Positions 35,586 through 44,864 of a DNA stretch of 64,000 nucleotides are shown here, piece after piece. A program made the position numbers and the translations under genes. Positions within the stretch are counted from its first letter, which is position 1. Each line of letters begins with the position of its first letter. The stretch is from the NCBI RefSeq assembly GCF_002277895.1, contig NZ_CP023000.1, forward strand, positions 62,001 to 126,000, read 5' to 3'. The DNA comes from Rhizobium sp. 11515TR (GTDB lineage Bacteria; Pseudomonadota; Alphaproteobacteria; Rhizobiales; Rhizobiaceae). A model generated the notes under the pieces. The model ran no database searches. It saw nothing but the letters and a program-made list of their open reading frames with translations, and had not been told where the DNA came from.

Positions 35586-35740
35586 CTACTCTTCCTTGCC
35601 GTAGATCAAGCGATAGATGGTTTCCGTACAGATGCGGACTAGGCTGACACCATCGGCCAGCAGGCGGCAGGCGATCTGTTCCGGCGACCAATAAGCCTCC
35701 AGTTCTCGATACAGATCCTCGTACCTTCCATCTTGCCAAC
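35586..35740 (-). mobile_element. IS30-family transposase fragment
   Basis: The reverse strand reads YEDLYRELEAYWSPEQIACR, LLADGVSLVRICTETIYRLI, YGKEE and then TAG. This matches the central IS30 transposase signature (WSPEQIAxRL...ETIYRxIY). The N-terminal HTH and C-terminal DDE domain are absent, and no terminal inverted repeats were found. It is a relic. The surrounding 35422-36379 stretch holds no intact gene; from 36200 to 36380 it is markedly AT-rich. Confidence 0.6.
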
Positions 35741-36403
35741 CAGGCTTGAGTCAGATGAGCCTGCGCCATGTCATCAGGCGCGCCAGGGCCGCCATTTACC
35801 CCGCGCCCAATTTATCGACCGTGCTTGGTTTTTGATGAGTAGCAGAAAAGCTATGAAAGGAATCAACGTTCGGCAATTTATCGTCCCTTGAGCAAAGTCG
35901 GATATCTTTCGACCGCGTGCCACGCTTTGATGGAGAGGCTGATCTTGATTCTCCGTGAAATCCCGACTGGATAGTATTCCGAGATAGGCCGCTCCTGCGG
36001 CAAATCTCCCGGATCGATATATGCTCGCGGAAATGCCGGCGTCGGCTTACGCTCAGTAAAGCCACGTCGATCGCTCCAGAGCCCCGCTGAAACCTCGCGA
36101 GGGATGGTTGAAACGTGGGCCAAATCTCAATGATAATTTCCCGCTATCTCGGGTCAGCTCTCAGTGCAAATCAACACGCCCTCTTTCGAGTGCTTTGGAA
36201 GAGTTACTGTCGAGCATATGACCGTAATAATTTTTATAAATTCCCTTTTCGGAGGGCGTATAAGAAAATTTTCTGCGAAATATACACGCGTTTCGTCGTT
36301 TTTTAATTCAAAAGTAGCAAAATATACGCAGCTATAATCAAAAATCGTAATTTGTATTTATGAATATATTGTGCTAAACATGGATAAACTTGGGGAGGGT
36401 GCG

Positions 36404-37435
36404 GTGTTTTATCTCCGTCACGCCGTGACCGTTGTGTTGAGCGCCATGCTGCTCGCACCATTGTCTTCGAAGGCCACCGAGAAGGTCGGCCAGGCGGTGC
36501 TGATTAAAACTGAGGTTACGGGCGCTGGCGGTCCGCTGGCGGTCGATGATCCCGTTCATCGGGACGAGCAAATTCGCACCTCGATTTCGGGCCTCGGACA
36601 GTTCACATTTCGGGACGGCACGAGACTGGCAGTCGGAGCCGGATCGTCCGTTACCATCGACAAATTCGTGTTCGATGACTCGGGCACAGTGAAAAAGCTG
36701 ACCATAAATGCGGCAAAGGGCAGCTTTCGCTGGATGAGCGGAAATTCGAACCACTCGGCCTATCAGATCGTGACTCCGGCCGGAACGATCGGCGTGCGCG
36801 GAACCGCTTTCGATTTTTATGTCGGAGCAAACGGCACGACGGCGGTCGTCCTGTTAAACGGCGCCGCGCAATTCTGCGGCGCTGGCGGCTGCAGGCAGCT
36901 GAAACAGCAATGTGATTGCGTCGTTGCGAAGCGTAATGGCCAGATCAGCGAACCTCGCCGGGTCAATCGCGACGTTCTCAAAAGGCTGGGCAACCAGCGG
37001 GCTCTGCCGTTTCTGTCCGGGGATCAGCAACTTTCAGGGCGAATGGGTTTTGTCGGTGGTGGTGGTTGCGGCCTGTCGGCGGCGATGAGAGATCGGCCTA
37101 ACGGCATATCTCCACGCAACGCTCCGGCAAACAATCCTGCACCGGCACCGCACGATATGCCTAGCGCACCCAACCTCCAGGGATCGCCACACGCCGAGGC
37201 GCCTGCCGCACCACATGAAACTCCCAGCACGCCGGATGTCTCAAATCCGCCAAGTGCGCCCGACAAATCCGGCAAACCGCACGAGCACGATGACGACGAA
37301 GGCGAGCATCACAATCACCATGAACATCACGGCCATCATGGCAGAGGCGATCACGGATGGGATGATCACCAGGGAGACGACCAGGACAGCCAAGGCAATC
37401 GTGACCATCACGGTGGCGGAGATCGCCATCGATAG
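36404..37435 (+). CDS. FecR-domain protein with His/Asp-rich C-terminus
   Basis: About 343 residues. A signal peptide (FYLRHAVTVVLSAMLLAPLSSKA) is followed by a FecR domain (GQFTFRDGTRLAVGAGSSVTI, KGSFRWMSGNS, TPAGTIGVRGTAFDFYV), a small Cys-containing loop (CGAGGCRQLKQQCDC), a Pro/Ala-rich linker, and a tail dominated by His, Asp, Glu and Gly (HEHDDDEGEHHNHHEHHGHH) that could bind metal. The GTG at 36404 is chosen for its GGGGAGG ribosome-binding site; ATG 36380 is the alternative. It is convergent with the CHASE2 cyclase; FecR and CHASE2-cyclase genes are often paired in alphaproteobacteria. Confidence 0.8.
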   Translation: MFYLRHAVTVVLSAMLLAPLSSKATEKVGQAVLIKTEVTGAGGPLAVDDPVHRDEQIRTSISGLGQFTFRDGTRLAVGAGSSVTIDKFVFDDSGTVKKLTINAAKGSFRWMSGNSNHSAYQIVTPAGTIGVRGTAFDFYVGANGTTAVVLLNGAAQFCGAGGCRQLKQQCDCVVAKRNGQISEPRRVNRDVLKRLGNQRALPFLSGDQQLSGRMGFVGGGGCGLSAAMRDRPNGISPRNAPANNPAPAPHDMPSAPNLQGSPHAEAPAAPHETPSTPDVSNPPSAPDKSGKPHEHDDDEGEHHNHHEHHGHHGRGDHGWDDHQGDDQDSQGNRDHHGGGDRHR

Positions 37436-37469
37436 GACGGTGAGTTGCGAAGGATGGCTATCAAATCAG

Positions 37470-39668
37470 TTAGATTTCGGCTGCCTTGTCCGCAGTCTCG
37501 TCGACGAAGTGTCCGCCTCGTCGTGAAATCTGGCTGTAAAAATCCTGCAGCAGTCCTGTTGCAGCGGCTTGCGCCTTAAGTTTGGCGGCGCTGAGGAGTT
37601 TGCGGCTGCCTGTCGAGCGCACCCGAAGTGCATTGACTAGCTGCCTGTGCGTAGCCTGCAGGTCGATAAATCCGGCGGATCTCGCCACGCGTTCGTCGCC
37701 GACCACCGCAAAGAGTTTGGTTCGCATACTTTTGCCCTTCAGCGTCAGCGCTCCCGCTTCGAGCAGAGCGCAATCGGGTAGCAAGGCTGCCGTCGGTTCG
37801 GATACGAGAATGTCGAAATTGACGTCCTTGCAGGCGGATTCGATACGCGCGGCGATGTTGACGGCATCGCCGACTGCCGTGTAATTGAAACGGGTCTCGG
37901 CCCCCATATTACCGACGCATGCAAGCCCCGTATGGATGCCGATCCCTATTCCGACCCGCCGCGCGTCTCCGAAACCGAAGGCATCGTCGCCATTGAGGCG
38001 GGCGAGCGTTTCCCGCATGCCGAGAGCCGCACGCACGGCCTTGCCGGCATGATCGGAGACATCCACGGGGGCATTCCAGAAGGCCATGATCGAGTCTCCG
38101 ATGAACTTGTCGAGCGTGCCGTCATTGGCGATAACATGGTGGCTGAGCGCATCGAGCAGCGTGTTCAGAAACGCGACGACGGCGCTCGGGCTCATCTCCT
38201 CGCTAATCTGGGTAAAGTTTCGCACGTCGACGAACATGACCGTCAGTTCGCGTTCATCTCCCCCGAGGCGTAGTGCATTGCGCGTATGCTCGATGCGATG
38301 GAGCAGCGATGGCGAGAGGTAATGGCCGAAAGCCCGCCGCACGTCGCGCCGCTCCCGATCCGTCACGAGAAAGCGGAATGCCGTTGCAGCGAAGTGCGTG
38401 ATCGATCCCGAGACGATCGGTGCCAGCGGGTCGAAGAGAAGTCCCCCATAAAGAAAGGCGGCCCAGGAGGCCACAAGGGCAAAAAAGGTAATCAGCAGGC
38501 CGCAGGCGAGGGCCGCGGCCGGATTGACGAAGGTGGTGACGATCACCAGAAGGCTGCCTAAGACGGCGATGGACAGGATTTCCAGTCCGTCTGCCCAATC
38601 CGGCCGGGACAGGAAACGGCCTGTAAGGATCTGCTCGACGATCTGAGCGTGGATGGAGACACCAGGCACGTTTTCACCAAGGGCCGTTGTGCGGACATCC
38701 TGGAGCCCCGAAGCGGAGGTTCCGACGAAAACGATACTGCCTTCGATGGCGGCTCTGATATCGGCGGAGGCGCCTCCGGTCGCGAGTATCTTGCTCGCTG
38801 AAATATATCGCTCGGCGGTGTCGCGGCTGACATAGAGCCACAGCTCGCCCGCTGCCGTTACCGGCACGACGAAATTGCCGATCTTGACCCGGGTGAGGGT
38901 ATTGGGCGTGTGCGGCGCAGCGTCAAGCACGTAGGTGGAGCCTCCCTGTGCGACGCGAAGCGCCTCGAGCGCGAGATTGGGATAAAGCTGCTTGCCGTCG
39001 CTGAGAAAAAGCGGAACCGCGCGCACCACCGCCGATGAGGCGCCCGGATTGAGGCTGATATGGCCGAGCCCCGCGGCATTGGCTTCCAATTGCGGCTGCA
39101 GTGGTGTGGCGGCCCTGATCGCCGGCGGCGCACCGGAGGGATCTTCGCCAGTATAGGCAAACCCTGCCTTGACCGGCGGCAGATAGTTTCCCTCGTTGGA
39201 GAGGCCGAAGCCCAGAACCACCGGCCTTCCCGACAGCGATTGGGAAAAAATCTCATCGTTATCCGGTAGTTTGCCAAGCAGTGACGGATCGATGCCAATG
39301 ACATCGCGAACGACGTTGCGCGGCGACAGACGGTCCGGCTCGGCGAAGAGAATATCGAAAGCGATAGCGGCCGCGCCCAGATCGGAAAGCCTGTCAACAA
39401 GTGCTGCAATCCGGTTTCTTGGCCAGGGCCATTGACCGAACTCCCGCAGCGACGCTTCGTCTATGTCGACGACCCGGACCGCCTGGTTTTCGAACGTCCG
39501 GGGTACCAGGCGCTGATACTGGTCGAATGTCAAATCGCGCGCGAGCCTTAGCAAGGGAGGATCACTGGCCCGCAGGATCGTCAATGCCGTGACGAAGGTC
39601 AGGCCGATAACGACGCCAATTTGCTGCGCACGCGTCACCATTGTGGTGTCAGCCCTTTTGCCGTGCAT
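37470..39668 (-). CDS. CHASE2-domain class III adenylate/guanylate cyclase
   Basis: About 732 residues: an N-terminal membrane anchor (IGVVIGLTFVTALTILRA), an extracytoplasmic CHASE2 sensor domain (about 40-340; VVDIDEASLREFGQWPWPR, FVGTSASGLQDVRTTALGE), two to three membrane helices (LEILSIAVLGSLLVIVTTF, LACGLLITFFALVASWAAF), and a class III cyclase domain (LTVMFVDVRNFTQISEEMSP, LDKFIGDSIMAFWNAP, IGIHTGLACVGNMGAETRFN, YTAVGDAVNIAARIES). Metal-binding Asp residues are present. The start is uncertain between 39668 and 39641. It makes cAMP or cGMP in response to an external signal, possibly involving the neighbouring FecR protein. Confidence 0.88.
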   Translation of the reverse strand: MHGKRADTTMVTRAQQIGVVIGLTFVTALTILRASDPPLLRLARDLTFDQYQRLVPRTFENQAVRVVDIDEASLREFGQWPWPRNRIAALVDRLSDLGAAAIAFDILFAEPDRLSPRNVVRDVIGIDPSLLGKLPDNDEIFSQSLSGRPVVLGFGLSNEGNYLPPVKAGFAYTGEDPSGAPPAIRAATPLQPQLEANAAGLGHISLNPGASSAVVRAVPLFLSDGKQLYPNLALEALRVAQGGSTYVLDAAPHTPNTLTRVKIGNFVVPVTAAGELWLYVSRDTAERYISASKILATGGASADIRAAIEGSIVFVGTSASGLQDVRTTALGENVPGVSIHAQIVEQILTGRFLSRPDWADGLEILSIAVLGSLLVIVTTFVNPAAALACGLLITFFALVASWAAFLYGGLLFDPLAPIVSGSITHFAATAFRFLVTDRERRDVRRAFGHYLSPSLLHRIEHTRNALRLGGDERELTVMFVDVRNFTQISEEMSPSAVVAFLNTLLDALSHHVIANDGTLDKFIGDSIMAFWNAPVDVSDHAGKAVRAALGMRETLARLNGDDAFGFGDARRVGIGIGIHTGLACVGNMGAETRFNYTAVGDAVNIAARIESACKDVNFDILVSEPTAALLPDCALLEAGALTLKGKSMRTKLFAVVGDERVARSAGFIDLQATHRQLVNALRVRSTGSRKLLSAAKLKAQAAATGLLQDFYSQISRRGGHFVDETADKAAEI

Positions 39669-40050
39669 CCCCGGCAATAAGTAAAGGTTAGAAGAAATAC
39701 AAAAATCTATTGGTCTGCTGCACCAAGGAAGAATATGCTGCCTTGTTACCGAGAGCGATGCAATGATCAAAATATCGAAGAGATAGAGAACAGAATTTTT
39801 GCACGGCGATAGTTGAGGTGTTCATTAGCGTCGAGAGATTTCACACAACTTTGCGTTTCGTCGTTATATGCTTCGATATCGATATGGCAGACTCATCAAT
39901 TGGTTCCCCATGACTGAATGGGCCACCCTCAAATGAAAATCGGGGTTAAAGCGTTGTGAAACTTGACGACATAGCCCTTTGGATGTTGGGGACCAAGCTT
40001 TCGCCGATCCCCCCTGCAAGCCAGCTCGTCTTCTTTAGGGGTTAGAAAAC

Positions 40051-40698
40051 TCAATGCGTGATGGCCATCACGAGCCAGTCGTCGCTGTTTAGAGCTGCAA
40101 CCATTCTGCGCGCATCTTCCAGTGCCTTGCTTTCATCAAGCAGATCCCACGCCGATTGGGCTGCCTTCCCAGCTTTTGGTGGCTTGCCTTGCGTCAACTG
40201 ATCAAGTTTTGCCCGTAGTCTTTGCGTCATCCCAGGAGGGGTCCAGCCGCCGGTGTGACGGAATTGGCCAGGATCAAGCAGTTCCTCCGAACTCACATAG
40301 TGGTGGAGCATTGTTTCTATCGATCGCCCATGGACAAGAAAGTTGATTTCATCGGCCGACCAGCCGAGCGCCGGCAGGTGGGATGCCAAACGATGATGGT
40401 TCGTATCGTCGCTGGCACTCAAGGACGGGATTGGGACGAAATCCTCGGCAAGCGACACCAAGGCGGCAAGCCCCAGCCTTATGAATTGCGGTTGCAGCCA
40501 GGATAATGCAGCACCGTCCGGGGCAAGATAGAAAGCCGCATGAACATCTTCGCGTTCGCGGAGTGCCGCATATCTGCCGACCGCCATGGCAGAAAGCCTG
40601 TCGCGGTCACCGGCTTCCCATGCGGCGGCGAGGTCGCGCACCTTCTGCTCGAAGGCTGGAGTGACCGCACAGCGGAAAGCATGATGAAGCACTGCCAT
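40051..40698 (-). CDS. Hypothetical protein, last gene of the RhiA-like cluster
   Basis: A 215-residue soluble protein without a signal peptide or known domain. Leu/Ala-rich helical composition with segments such as FEQKVRDLAAAWEAGDRDRL and WSADEINFLVHGRSIETMLH. GGGAGAATTCGTT precedes the ATG. It lies 92 bp downstream of the exported protein gene at 40791 and is co-directional with the cluster led by the AraC gene. Function unknown. Confidence 0.7.
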   Translation of the reverse strand: MAVLHHAFRCAVTPAFEQKVRDLAAAWEAGDRDRLSAMAVGRYAALREREDVHAAFYLAPDGAALSWLQPQFIRLGLAALVSLAEDFVPIPSLSASDDTNHHRLASHLPALGWSADEINFLVHGRSIETMLHHYVSSEELLDPGQFRHTGGWTPPGMTQRLRAKLDQLTQGKPPKAGKAAQSAWDLLDESKALEDARRMVAALNSDDWLVMAITH

Positions 40699-40790
40699 AA
40701 CGAATTCTCCCGTGAAAAGCCGCCGGATCCAAGGAGGCCGGCGGTGAAAGCCATTGCGCCCATAAACATTAGGATTCTCTCAATCGAAGT

Positions 40791-41339
40791 CTATTGGGCG
40801 GCGCAATTTTGCAACGTCCCATTGATTACGGTGACACCGGAGCCGGCCGTGTTGGCGAGGACCTGAAAGGCTGCTGCTGCCACTCTGTTTGCCGCATTAT
40901 TGGAGGATGTCGGATTTTGGATCTCTGTTTTTGCAATGCTCCAATGGTCGGGGGGAACATTGTCGAAGGTGATGTTCCACGGCAGGGGGGCTGGATTGTC
41001 GGCGGGATTGGCTTGATATTGGATTCCGGCATTGCCAACTGGAACCTGGGTTCCCTGCAGCGGATTGACCAGCGCGCCGAGGTCCACCTTTATGAAGCAC
41101 TGGGCTGCAGGCATGGCGAGGCGCGCGGCAGCATCGCTCGCATAGTAGAAGAATGATAGGGTCGATGGATTTCCACCGACGCCGAAATTCGCTGCTCCCC
41201 AGGCTACAACGCCCGTCTGGGCGTCTGCTGTAACCCTCCGATAGGCGGAGTAGGCTTCCGCGGTGCTTGCCGCGCCGAGCGCAACAAGACCGGTCAGCAT
41301 TGCAGCCAGGATGCGGCCGCATAGGTTTCTTGTTTGCAT
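40791..41339 (-). CDS. Exported hypothetical protein of the RhiA-like cluster
   Basis: A 182-residue protein with a clear signal peptide (LCGRILAAMLTGLVALGAAS, cleaved near AEA/YSAY). The mature part is beta-rich, Asn/Pro/Ala-rich, with two Cys (QCFIKVDLGA, LQNCAAQ at the very end) that could form a disulfide. AAAAGGAAAATCATC precedes the ATG at 41339. No family was recognised. It is the only member of this cluster with an obvious export signal. Confidence 0.7.
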   Translation of the reverse strand: MQTRNLCGRILAAMLTGLVALGAASTAEAYSAYRRVTADAQTGVVAWGAANFGVGGNPSTLSFFYYASDAAARLAMPAAQCFIKVDLGALVNPLQGTQVPVGNAGIQYQANPADNPAPLPWNITFDNVPPDHWSIAKTEIQNPTSSNNAANRVAAAAFQVLANTAGSGVTVINGTLQNCAAQ

Positions 41340-41505
41340 GATGATTTTCCTTTTCACTATAGGGACAAGAACGTTCCTCGCGGCATGCGGGGAGCGTTGA
41401 CCGGCAAGGCATGCTGCCGGACCTGCTGTGGCGGTGAGCGAAATCGCGCCGTCCGCCGTGTCTGTGTGTGTGTTCAAGAAGGCGCGCTTATGCCGCCTCC
41501 ATCAT

Positions 41506-42147
41506 TCAGGCGAAAGGCCGGCTAACGTTCCGTGCCGTGGCCTTGCGCAGGATGTTTTGCGGGGTCAGGATCACTTCCTGGGATGGCGACGTCGAGCTGA
41601 AATCAACGACCTGGACATTGGTGAGTGCTCCGACGTCGAGCGCTTCACCAGCGGTGTAGCTGCCGAATGCGACCCAGCAGCGATCGCGATGCGGGATGAA
41701 AGTGCTGAGGACATTCGCGTTGAAATCGACGGTATAGATCGGCGATTTTCCGAGTGCGACGCCAAGGTGAACTGGGAAATCGAAGGTGACGCTGAGCTGG
41801 CGGACGGTCATCGTTCCCTGCGGACTGCCGATGCGCAGATTCTGGAATGTCGGCGCTCCGAAATTGTCCGCCGTCAGGTCGATGACATTCTCACGGTCGG
41901 GGTCGGCGGCAACGTACTGGTAGGCGGTAAAGGTCGTTTGCCCGCGGAAGGTGCCGCGTTCGCCCCAGATGAAGCCTATTTCAGTGGACCAGGAAAAACG
42001 CACATGAGTGCCCGGTGCTGCCGGTCGCGCCAGCCAAACGAGGCTAGCAGGCCCTGTTGGTCCACGTGCCTGAGGCGGGACCTGATAAAGTGCGAAGCTT
42101 CCATGCAGTTCGGAATTGTTGATACAGGTAAGCGTGTATTCCTGCAT
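41506..42147 (-). CDS. RhiA-like protein, copy 2
   Basis: A 213-residue beta-rich protein, paralogous to the product of 42208-42816: MQEYTLTCINNSELHGSFAL versus MTTYSLTCVNNSQLSGSFAV, with further matches at the Trp-rich strand (LVWLARPAAPGTHVRFSWS) and near the C-terminus (TFIPHRDRCWVAFGSYTAGE). No signal peptide. The type resembles proteins annotated RhiA, known as a rhizosphere-expressed protein in Rhizobium; that assignment rests on recall of the family. It differs from copy 1 by a longer C-terminus and a diverged central part. Confidence 0.65.
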   Translation of the reverse strand: MQEYTLTCINNSELHGSFALYQVPPQARGPTGPASLVWLARPAAPGTHVRFSWSTEIGFIWGERGTFRGQTTFTAYQYVAADPDRENVIDLTADNFGAPTFQNLRIGSPQGTMTVRQLSVTFDFPVHLGVALGKSPIYTVDFNANVLSTFIPHRDRCWVAFGSYTAGEALDVGALTNVQVVDFSSTSPSQEVILTPQNILRKATARNVSRPFA

Positions 42148-42175
42148 TGCTGCCTCCTACGGTCTTGGGAGAAGA

Positions 42176-42200
42176 GACGGCGGCCGTGTCAGCCGCCGTC
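42176..42200. terminator. Hairpin between the two RhiA-like genes
   Basis: Perfect 9-bp stem GACGGCGGC / GCCGCCGTC with a 7-nt loop, eight bases after the stop of copy 1 and before the start of copy 2. Leftward it is followed by TCTCTTCTCCC. It may partially terminate transcription and lower expression of the downstream genes. Confidence 0.45.
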
Positions 42201-42207
42201 AAGGGCG

Positions 42208-42816
42208 TCAGGCGACGCTGATCAGGTTGTCGAGGCCGAGCGTCGCGGTCCGCGAGGTCAAGGCGCCGCCATAGGTGGCTTCGACAGCGCCGGTTACGTC
42301 CTCGATGTCGATGACGTCGCCCGTCTCGTAGTTGCCAAACATCACCCAGTAGTTTGGATGCGGGGTGAAGACCGCCGTCATGTTCGGAGCCGCCTGGACG
42401 GCGAAGGTACCCGAACCGGCCATGCCGATGCCGACGGAAGTCTTGGCCGGTGCGACGTTGGACAATTGCTGGATAGTCAGCGAACCGAGGGCGCCCGTGC
42501 TGCTCTGATTGACGAAGGTTGTCGCGCCATATTTGTCCTGCGTCAGCTGGATCAGGTTCTGGCCGTTCGGATCGGCCGGCAGAACCTGGGTGGCCGCAAA
42601 ATTGATGCCCGGCTGAAGCAGGCCCGTTTCCGACCACAGGAAGCTGTAGTCGAGGCTCCAAGTGAAGGTTACGCGGCTGCCCGGCGCAGTCGGTCGTGCA
42701 AACCAGGCCAGCGAAAACACGTTCCCGGGAACGGTCATCGGCGGAGCCTTTTGGAAGACAGCGAAGCTGCCGGAGAGTTGGGAATTGTTGACGCATGTCA
42801 GGGAATAGGTCGTCAT
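42208..42816 (-). CDS. RhiA-like protein, copy 1
   Basis: A 202-residue beta-rich protein: YSLTCVNNSQLSGSFAVFQ, SLAWFARPTAPGSRVTFTWS, LDYSFLWSETGLLQPG, KTSVGIGMAGSGTFAVQAAP, FTPHPNYWVMFGNYETGDVI. The regular beta-strand pattern suggests a compact sandwich. These strings are typical of proteins annotated RhiA in rhizobia, pseudomonads and actinomycetes. No biochemical role is established. The ATG at 42816 follows AAAGGCAAAGACA. Tandem paralogue of 41506-42147. Confidence 0.68.
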   Translation of the reverse strand: MTTYSLTCVNNSQLSGSFAVFQKAPPMTVPGNVFSLAWFARPTAPGSRVTFTWSLDYSFLWSETGLLQPGINFAATQVLPADPNGQNLIQLTQDKYGATTFVNQSSTGALGSLTIQQLSNVAPAKTSVGIGMAGSGTFAVQAAPNMTAVFTPHPNYWVMFGNYETGDVIDIEDVTGAVEATYGGALTSRTATLGLDNLISVA

Positions 42817-42985
42817 TGTCTTTGCCTTTCTCTTGAGGTTCCCGGGAGTGTTGAAGGCCCGCATCGCCTCCGGGGATGAAACGTGCGGGCCTGTGCCCCT
42901 CGCCGCTCGTCGTTGAGGAGAGATTTTGGAGCAGCGAGGGGCGCCCGGCATGGGCGTGACGGTTGCCGGGCATGCTCGTTGAATG

Positions 42986-43678
42986 TCAGGGGACTTCAAC
43001 GATCTGGTTATCCAGCCCGACCTTGATCTGAGCGACGAAGGCTGGACCGGCAGATGCCGAGGTATCGTCCACGAAAGTGATGGTCGCGGCCTTGCTGAGG
43101 TCGGACTCGTCGGGTTTGGGCAGTTGAAAAGCAGTACCGAAATTCACCGTGACGGCCGGCGACAGATCCGGCTCGAGCGTTAAAGGCGACAATCCGATGG
43201 GGATGGGGACGAGGATGGGTGCGGGGCCGACGACCAGGCCGATCTGACTCTCGACCGGCACACCCGCAGCAAACGTGACTTCGATTGCGCCGGCCGGACC
43301 GCCAGTGGCCGGCGTAATTGTAAACACACCATCGGCCCAGGCCACGGCAACCGTATCCCCCAATGCCACCGGCGTTCCCTGGACGTTGATGGGGCTCTTG
43401 CCATCGACGAGGGCAAACAAAGTCAGCGCATTGGCTCCGCCGGTCCATGTCAGAGTCGCCGTGGCATTCTGCGGTGTCGGATCCGACACCAGGGCCGTGA
43501 GGATTTGAAATTTTGCCGAAGGGCTTTTCAGCGCTGGCGGAAACACATTGAAGTACTGAACACCCGGTACGGTTGATCCGTTGGCGGCAGACAGCGTGAA
43601 AGCAGTCCCGGTCGTCGCCGGCGAAGTGTCCTGCGGAGCATCGGAACCTGAGTTCGTCATTTGTATCGACATCGGCAT
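42986..43678 (-). CDS. Hypothetical beta-rich acidic protein of the RhiA-like cluster
   Basis: A 230-residue protein, acidic and rich in Thr, Ala, Val and Pro, with alternating beta-strand segments (ATATLTWTGGANALTLFALV, DTVAVAWADGVFTITPATGG, AVTVNFGTAFQLPKPDESDL). No signal peptide, Cys or membrane segment. AAAGGAAGC precedes the ATG at 43678. It is the first structural gene after the AraC gene. No family recognised. Confidence 0.68.
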   Translation of the reverse strand: MPMSIQMTNSGSDAPQDTSPATTGTAFTLSAANGSTVPGVQYFNVFPPALKSPSAKFQILTALVSDPTPQNATATLTWTGGANALTLFALVDGKSPINVQGTPVALGDTVAVAWADGVFTITPATGGPAGAIEVTFAAGVPVESQIGLVVGPAPILVPIPIGLSPLTLEPDLSPAVTVNFGTAFQLPKPDESDLSKAATITFVDDTSASAGPAFVAQIKVGLDNQIVEVP

Positions 43679-43826
43679 GCTTCCTTTCGCTGGGCTTGGT
43701 TCCAGTCTCGCGTGTATTTCTATTAGATTTCCCGTGTTATGTGCATTTGAGACTACTAATATTCATGGCGGTCGTCCTGAGGCGAGCGTTCCAGAAACTT
43801 GGACGACCGTCCCAAGCCGTGCGATC

Positions 43827-44864
43827 TCAACCGGTGGTAAGCGAGGTAAGCCAGCTGCCAAAGGAACCACCACCGGCGGGCCAGAGCAAACCGCTCAAAT
43901 CAGATGAATCACCGCGAGCCGCATTGCGCGCACTGCGAGGCGATAATCCAAACAATCGTCGAAACAGCCGGCTGAAATGGGCCTCGTCGGTGAATCCCAT
44001 CTCGTAGGCAATGTCTCCAATTCGCCTGTCGGCGTGGCGCGCATCGCACAAAATGAGGAGGCAGCGGCGTAGGCGACGCCGGCGGATATAAGCCTCGACA
44101 CCGCCTGTTGCTCCGAATTGTCGATAAAGCTGGCTGCGCGAAACGCCGAGATCCCGCGTCAGGCGTGATAGGGTGAGATCGCTGTGATGCAGATTGTCCT
44201 CGATATGGCGACGCAGTCGTCGCCCGAGATCGCCTTTAGTCTCCGCTGAAGGTGCTGCCGGTCCAAGGCAGGACGCAAGCAGATTCGGCACAGACCCTCC
44301 AAGCGCGATTGCTTCTGCGGATGTCAATCGCGAGACCGCGCTCATCAAAGCATCTAGAATTCCGCGAATGAAAATCGCCATGGCGGTATCTCGAGCCAGA
44401 ATGCGGCAGGCAGTCGGATACACCGGCGCCAAGGAGGCTGGCAGCAGGGTCCGAGGTAAGATCAGATGAATGCCTTCGGCGGCAGTCATTGCAAAAGCCG
44501 CTGGCGCGGATAGATCGAATATCGCGACGTCACCCTGCCGTAGGCGCCGAGAAGCGGGATCGGCGAGAGCAATGACACCGCGCACGCAGGAGGAAATGAC
44601 GATATGATCGATATCATCTCGAATTTGGGTCGTTTCCGTACGCCTGTATCGTCCACTGCCGGTGACGGTCCGACACAGAAGGAAAGACCCGAAATGATGG
44701 ACCATGAGATCTGCGTGAAAATTGCTCGGCGAACTGGCCTTCGACGGGGCGCTTTCGAAAATTATCGAGAGGAGGGACCGCCAGGCATCAAAGGGCGCGT
44801 CAATTCCGGCGGTCGCGAAGTGAAAGCTAGCGATCGCGCCCAGCTCTCCCTGCGGAAGCGCCAA
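43827..44864 (-). CDS. AraC-family regulator of the RhiA-like cluster
   Basis: A 345-residue regulator with an AraC-binding-like N-terminal domain (FHADLMVHHFGSFLLCRTVT, HIVISSCVRGVIALADPASR) and a C-terminal double HTH (LTLSRLTRDLGVSRSQLYRQ, IGDIAYEMGFTDEAHFSRLF, RRLFGLSPRSARN). It lies 148 bp upstream of, and co-directional with, the four-protein cluster and 40051, so it probably activates it. The inducer is unknown. Confidence 0.85.
   Translation of the reverse strand: MALPQGELGAIASFHFATAGIDAPFDAWRSLLSIIFESAPSKASSPSNFHADLMVHHFGSFLLCRTVTGSGRYRRTETTQIRDDIDHIVISSCVRGVIALADPASRRLRQGDVAIFDLSAPAAFAMTAAEGIHLILPRTLLPASLAPVYPTACRILARDTAMAIFIRGILDALMSAVSRLTSAEAIALGGSVPNLLASCLGPAAPSAETKGDLGRRLRRHIEDNLHHSDLTLSRLTRDLGVSRSQLYRQFGATGGVEAYIRRRRLRRCLLILCDARHADRRIGDIAYEMGFTDEAHFSRLFRRLFGLSPRSARNAARGDSSDLSGLLWPAGGGSFGSWLTSLTTG

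Noticed and set aside
35870..36110. Minus-strand text ISIREICRRSGLSRNTI resembling the HTH of IS21-type transposases
   Set aside because: Only about 17 residues match and the flanks do not continue into IstA; could be chance.
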